Shown here: piece after piece, positions 49,966 through 52,378 of the stretch
Position numbering within the stretch: position 1 is the first letter of the stretch
Layout of the letters: each line of letters starts with the position of its first letter
Assembly: GCA_018001015.1 (NCBI GenBank)
Contig: JAGNIV010000025.1
Coordinates: 1 to 52,378, forward strand
Origin: Phenylobacterium sp.
GTDB taxonomy: Bacteria > Pseudomonadota > Alphaproteobacteria > Caulobacterales > Caulobacteraceae
Length of the DNA stretch: 52,378 bases
Direction: 5' to 3'
Made by a program: the position numbers and the translations under genes
The notes under the pieces: model-generated
What the model saw: the letters and a program-made list of their open reading frames with translations, nothing else
Database searches by the model: none
Told to the model about the DNA's origin: nothing

Positions 49966-50508
49966 ATGCCCGCCACACCGCACGACATCACCGGCTTCTG
50001 GCGGACCGCCGGCCCGAAGCGGTGGTTCGCCAAGAACCCGAACTTCGACGCCGCCATCCAGCTGAAGTTCGAGCCGGTCCACTACATGGCCGCCCTGGGT
50101 CGCCACGACAAATGGATGGAGACTGCCGAGGGGTCGCTGGCCCTGCTGATCCTGCTGGACCAGTTCCCGCGCAACCTGTGGCGCAACACCGGCCACGCCT
50201 TCGCCACCGATGGCAAGGCGCGCCTGATCGCCCGGCACGCGGTGGCCGCCGGCCAGGACCTGGAGATCGAGCCCCTGCTGCGGCCCTTCGTCTACCTGCC
50301 CTTCGAACACTCGGAGGACATGGCCGACCAGGACGAGAGCCTCCGCCTGTTCACGGCGTTGGGCGATCCTGACACGCTGCGATACGCCGAGCTTCACCGC
50401 GACATCATCCAACGCTTCGGGCGCTTCCCGCACCGCAACGCCTGCCTCGGGCGCACGACGACGGCGCAGGAGCAGGAATTCCTCGATGAGGGCGGGTTCG
50501 CCGGCTGA
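49966..50508 (+). CDS. DUF924 family protein
   Basis: A 180-residue helical protein of the DUF924 family (PF06041). Characteristic runs are VHYMAALGRHDKWMETAEGS, LLILLDQFPRNLWRNTGHAF, FVYLPFEHSEDMADQDESLR and FGRFPHRNACLGR. The fold is TPR-like and the function unknown; homologues are scattered through proteobacteria. It ends 12 bp from the convergent small exported gene. Confidence 0.9.
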   Translation: MPATPHDITGFWRTAGPKRWFAKNPNFDAAIQLKFEPVHYMAALGRHDKWMETAEGSLALLILLDQFPRNLWRNTGHAFATDGKARLIARHAVAAGQDLEIEPLLRPFVYLPFEHSEDMADQDESLRLFTALGDPDTLRYAELHRDIIQRFGRFPHRNACLGRTTTAQEQEFLDEGGFAG

Positions 50509-50520
50509 GCGGGCCTGCCT

Positions 50521-50799
50521 CTAGTGGTTCATCTGCGGCGAGTTCTGGCTCTCGATGAACTGCTCGCGCTGCCGCTCCTCGCGCGCCTCCAGCTCGACCT
50601 TGTCGTAGCAGACCCGCTTGGTGAAGCGGGTGCCGGTGGTGGTTTCCTCGCGGCAGATCATCTTGATCCGCTTCTCACCCTTCTTCAGCGGCGCGGCGAC
50701 CGGGATGCGCTCCGCCACCGCCGGCGGCGCCGGATCCGCCACGGGCGCTTTGTCGTCCGCGGCGCTGAGCGCGGCGGCCATTAGCAGGACAAGAATCAT
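50521..50799 (-). CDS. Small exported protein, paralogue 1
   Basis: A 92-residue protein with a short signal peptide (MILVLLMAAALSAADD), a Pro/Ala linker (PVADPAPPAVAERIPVAAPL), and a conserved core KKGEKRIKMICREETTTGTR followed by KRVCYDKVELEAREER. Two Cys (MICR and RVCY) could form a disulfide. It aligns over its length with the next gene upstream, so the pair arose by tandem duplication. Function unknown. Confidence 0.72.
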   Translation of the reverse strand: MILVLLMAAALSAADDKAPVADPAPPAVAERIPVAAPLKKGEKRIKMICREETTTGTRFTKRVCYDKVELEAREERQREQFIESQNSPQMNH

Positions 50800-50893
50800 G
50801 AAACCCCCAGACTGGAACTCTACTCAAGGTTCCATAACGCTCGGGGGCAAGGCAACCGCGGACCCGCCAAGAGGCGAGCTTCCCGTCGGGGCG

Positions 50894-51184
50894 TCAGCGG
50901 CCGCGGACGTCGGAGAAGGCCGACTTCATCGCCATCTGACGCATCGCCTCCTGATCTTCCTCTGTGCGCCGTTTCCAGTCCTCCAGGGACAGGCAGGTGC
51001 GCTTGGCCAGGCGGGTGCCGGTGGGCGCATCCTTGCGGCAGACCATCTTGATCCGCTGCTCGCCCTTGTTCAGCGGAGCGGCGACGGGGATGGCCTTGGG
51101 CGCCGCGGCCTCGGTAGGCTCAGTGGCGACGGGTTGGGGATCCTGACCGCTGAGCGCGGCGGACATCAGAAGCGCGAGGATCAT
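50894..51184 (-). CDS. Small exported protein, paralogue 2
   Basis: A 96-residue protein, MILALLMSAALSGQDPQPVA, with core NKGEQRIKMVCRKDAPTGTR and LAKRTCLSLEDWKRRTEED. The signal peptide, linker, Cys positions and 'PVAAPL' segment match the neighbour at 50521, but the C-terminal helix has diverged (MRQMAMKSAFSDVRGR). ATG 51184 gives the signal peptide; the longer frame to 51241 has no support. The two genes are 94 bp apart on one strand. Confidence 0.72.
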   Translation of the reverse strand: MILALLMSAALSGQDPQPVATEPTEAAAPKAIPVAAPLNKGEQRIKMVCRKDAPTGTRLAKRTCLSLEDWKRRTEEDQEAMRQMAMKSAFSDVRGR

Positions 51185-51322
51185 GTCACTGCCCCTAAAG
51201 ATTTGTGGGGATAGATTTCTACGATCCCGACTTATCCGCAACCATAATGACGCAAGGGCTTATTGAGGCTTGGCGCGAATCATCTGTGACGCGACGCTCG
51301 CCGCTTAAATCGGCATATCCTG

Positions 51323-52171
51323 ATGAACGCCCTGACAGCCCAACGCCTGCCGCAAGCCGTGACCGCCCCGGAACACCCGGAGCGGCAGTACCTCGACCTG
51401 CTGGCCGACATCCTCGAAAACGGCGTCCAGCGCGGCGACCGCACCGGCACCGGCACCCTTGGCGTGTTCGGCCGCCAGATGCGGTTCGACCTGTCGCAGG
51501 GCTTCCCCCTGCTCACCACCAAGAAGCTGCACAGGAAGTCGATCTTCGTGGAGCTGCTTTGGTTCCTGCGCGGCGACACCAATGTCCGCTGGCTGCAGGA
51601 ACGCGGCGTTTCCATCTGGGACGAATGGGCCGCCGAGGACGGCGAGCTCGGTCCCGTCTACGGCAAGCAGTGGCGCTCCTGGACCGCCCCGGACGGCCGG
51701 GTGATCGACCAGATCGCCGCGGTGGTGGAAAGCCTGAAGACCAATCCCGACAGCCGCCGCCACATCGTCTCAGCCTGGAACCCGGCCGAGATCGAGGACA
51801 TGGCCCTGCCGCCGTGCCACTGCCTGTTCCAGTTCTTCGTCGCCGACGGCAAGCTGTCGTGCCAGCTCTACCAGCGCTCGGCCGACGTCTTCCTGGGGGT
51901 GCCCTACAACATCGCCAGCTACGCCTTGCTGACCATGATGATGGCCAAGGTCGTGGGCCTGCAGCCCGGCGAGTTCGTCCATACCCTCGGCGACGCCCAC
52001 CTCTATCTGAACCACCTGGACCAGGCCCGCGAGCAGCTGGCCCGCGATCCCCTGCCCCTCCCGCGCCTGGAGATCGCCGACAAGGCCGACCTGTTCGCCT
52101 TCGAGTACGAGGACTTCAAGCTGCGCGGCTACAAGGCCCACGAGAAGATCAGCGCGCCGATTTCCGTATAA
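51323..52171 (+). CDS. thyA: Thymidylate synthase ThyA
   Basis: A 282-residue folate-dependent thymidylate synthase, converting dUMP and methylene-THF to dTMP. Substrate-phosphate loop [14 protein letters not shown], catalytic Cys in [12 protein letters not shown] with the following [20 protein letters not shown], and C-terminal [10 protein letters not shown] are all present. It is longer than E. coli ThyA, with a ~20-residue N-terminal extension. Upstream AT-rich DNA (51185-51322) presumably holds the promoter. Confidence 0.97.
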   Translation: MNALTAQRLPQAVTAPEHPERQYLDLLADILENGVQRGDRTGTGTLGVFGRQMRFDLSQGFPLLTTKKLHRKSIFVELLWFLRGDTNVRWLQERGVSIWDEWAAEDGELGPVYGKQWRSWTAPDGRVIDQIAAVVESLKTNPDSRRHIVSAWNPAEIEDMALPPCHCLFQFFVADGKLSCQLYQRSADVFLGVPYNIASYALLTMMMAKVVGLQPGEFVHTLGDAHLYLNHLDQAREQLARDPLPLPRLEIADKADLFAFEYEDFKLRGYKAHEKISAPISV

Positions 52172-52176
52172 TTCCG

Positions 52177-52260
52177 CTCGTCCCGGCGAAGGCCGGGACC
52201 CAGATTCATCCGCCACATTCCGGATTCCTGGCTCAGGTCGTGACTTACGATCTGGATCCC
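52177..52260. repeat. Palindromic intergenic repeat, copy truncated by an IS
   Basis: The left arm CGTCCCGGCGAAGGCCGGGA and centre (CAGGTCGTGACTTACGATCTG) match the copy at 21001-21102. The right arm is cut after GGATCCC at 52260, where the IS30-type end begins. It lies directly after thyA. Confidence 0.75.
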
Positions 52261-52378
52261 CTGAGTTCTCAAACGAAGTGCAACACCTTGCGTTGGCGGA
52301 GGTGTTGTCATGGGACGGCTCTACGAGCAGCTCAGCCTTGAGGAGCGGTGCGAGATTTCCCGGCTACGTGGCTCGGGT
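52261..52378 (+). mobile_element. IS30-family insertion sequence, left end (partial)
   Basis: The sequence changes abruptly at about 52261 from the repeat to CTGAGTTCTCAAACGAAGTG, the type of terminal sequence seen in IS30 elements, 49 bp before a transposase start. The element runs off the window. The boundary is inferred from comparison with the intact repeat and is accurate to a few bases. Confidence 0.75.
52310..52378 (+). CDS. IS30-family transposase, N-terminal fragment
   Basis: ATG 52310, with GGAGG 7 nt upstream, opens MGRLYEQLSLEERCEISRLR, the well-known N-terminus of IS30 transposases (LSLEERxxIxxLRxxG), which begins the helix-turn-helix that binds the IS ends. The DDE catalytic domain lies beyond the window. 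Confidence 0.85.
   Translation, partial: MGRLYEQLSLEERCEISRLRGSG

Overview
The window is GC-rich alphaproteobacterial chromosome. The gene content points to Caulobacterales (Caulobacter/Phenylobacterium-like): a SciP-type CtrA inhibitor directly follows the hook operon, the flagellar genes are arranged as flgK-flgL diverging from fliK-flgD-flgE behind a sigma-54 promoter, and there are many GC-rich palindromic intergenic repeats. The genus is an inference. Both window edges lie in insertion sequences: an IS110-type transposase tail on the left and an IS30-type left end on the right.

Layout. 1-6.6 kb: MDR oxidoreductase, two divergent DJ-1-superfamily genes, a SleB-type cell-wall hydrolase and a run of small envelope proteins. 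6.6-10.9 kb: a translationally coupled minus-strand cassette (OmpR-type response regulator, LysM/FecR protein, CHASE2 histidine kinase). 10.9-15 kb: alpha/beta hydrolase, DsbA-like protein, uvrB. 15.2-17.5 kb: a small accessory patch with a lone, AT-rich SLATT membrane protein and a VapBC module lying between two 3' remnants of alpha/beta-hydrolase genes. 17.5-23.5 kb: hybrid histidine kinase, small acetyltransferase, DUF3617 lipoprotein, thiolase, mnmA. 23.9-31.6 kb: flagellar hook and junction genes plus sciP. 31.7-42.8 kb: RusA, fumC, a haem-oxygenase-like diiron protein, polyprenyl diphosphate synthase, a TrmN6-like methyltransferase, a terC operon and a zinc-ribbon gene that each follow a copy of the same structured leader, a LysR regulator divergent from an SbtA-type bicarbonate transporter, an aspartic protease and a 2OG-Fe(II) oxygenase.

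The most interesting region is 42.86-47.88 kb. The last ~60 bp of ilvC occur three times in direct orientation, and the ilvC-type intrinsic terminator now lies about 5 kb away from ilvC. Two related mobile units sit in tandem between the repeats. Unit A (~1.4 kb) carries a broken restriction endonuclease gene. Unit B (~3.5 kb) carries a CD-NTase (SMODS nucleotidyltransferase) with a two-TM SLATT partner, a DUF2188 protein and a serine recombinase. Each unit ends in the N-terminal stub of a tyrosine recombinase and shares inverted end sequences and GTGTAGCA repeats. I read this as a defence-gene integration hotspot at the ilvC 3' end: the putative CBASS-like pair looks intact, while the integrases and the restriction enzyme are decayed.

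47.8-52.4 kb: ilvC, an RcnB-like protein, a DUF924 protein, two tandem small secreted paralogues and thyA, followed by a palindromic repeat interrupted by the IS30 element. No tRNA, rRNA or CRISPR array was seen.
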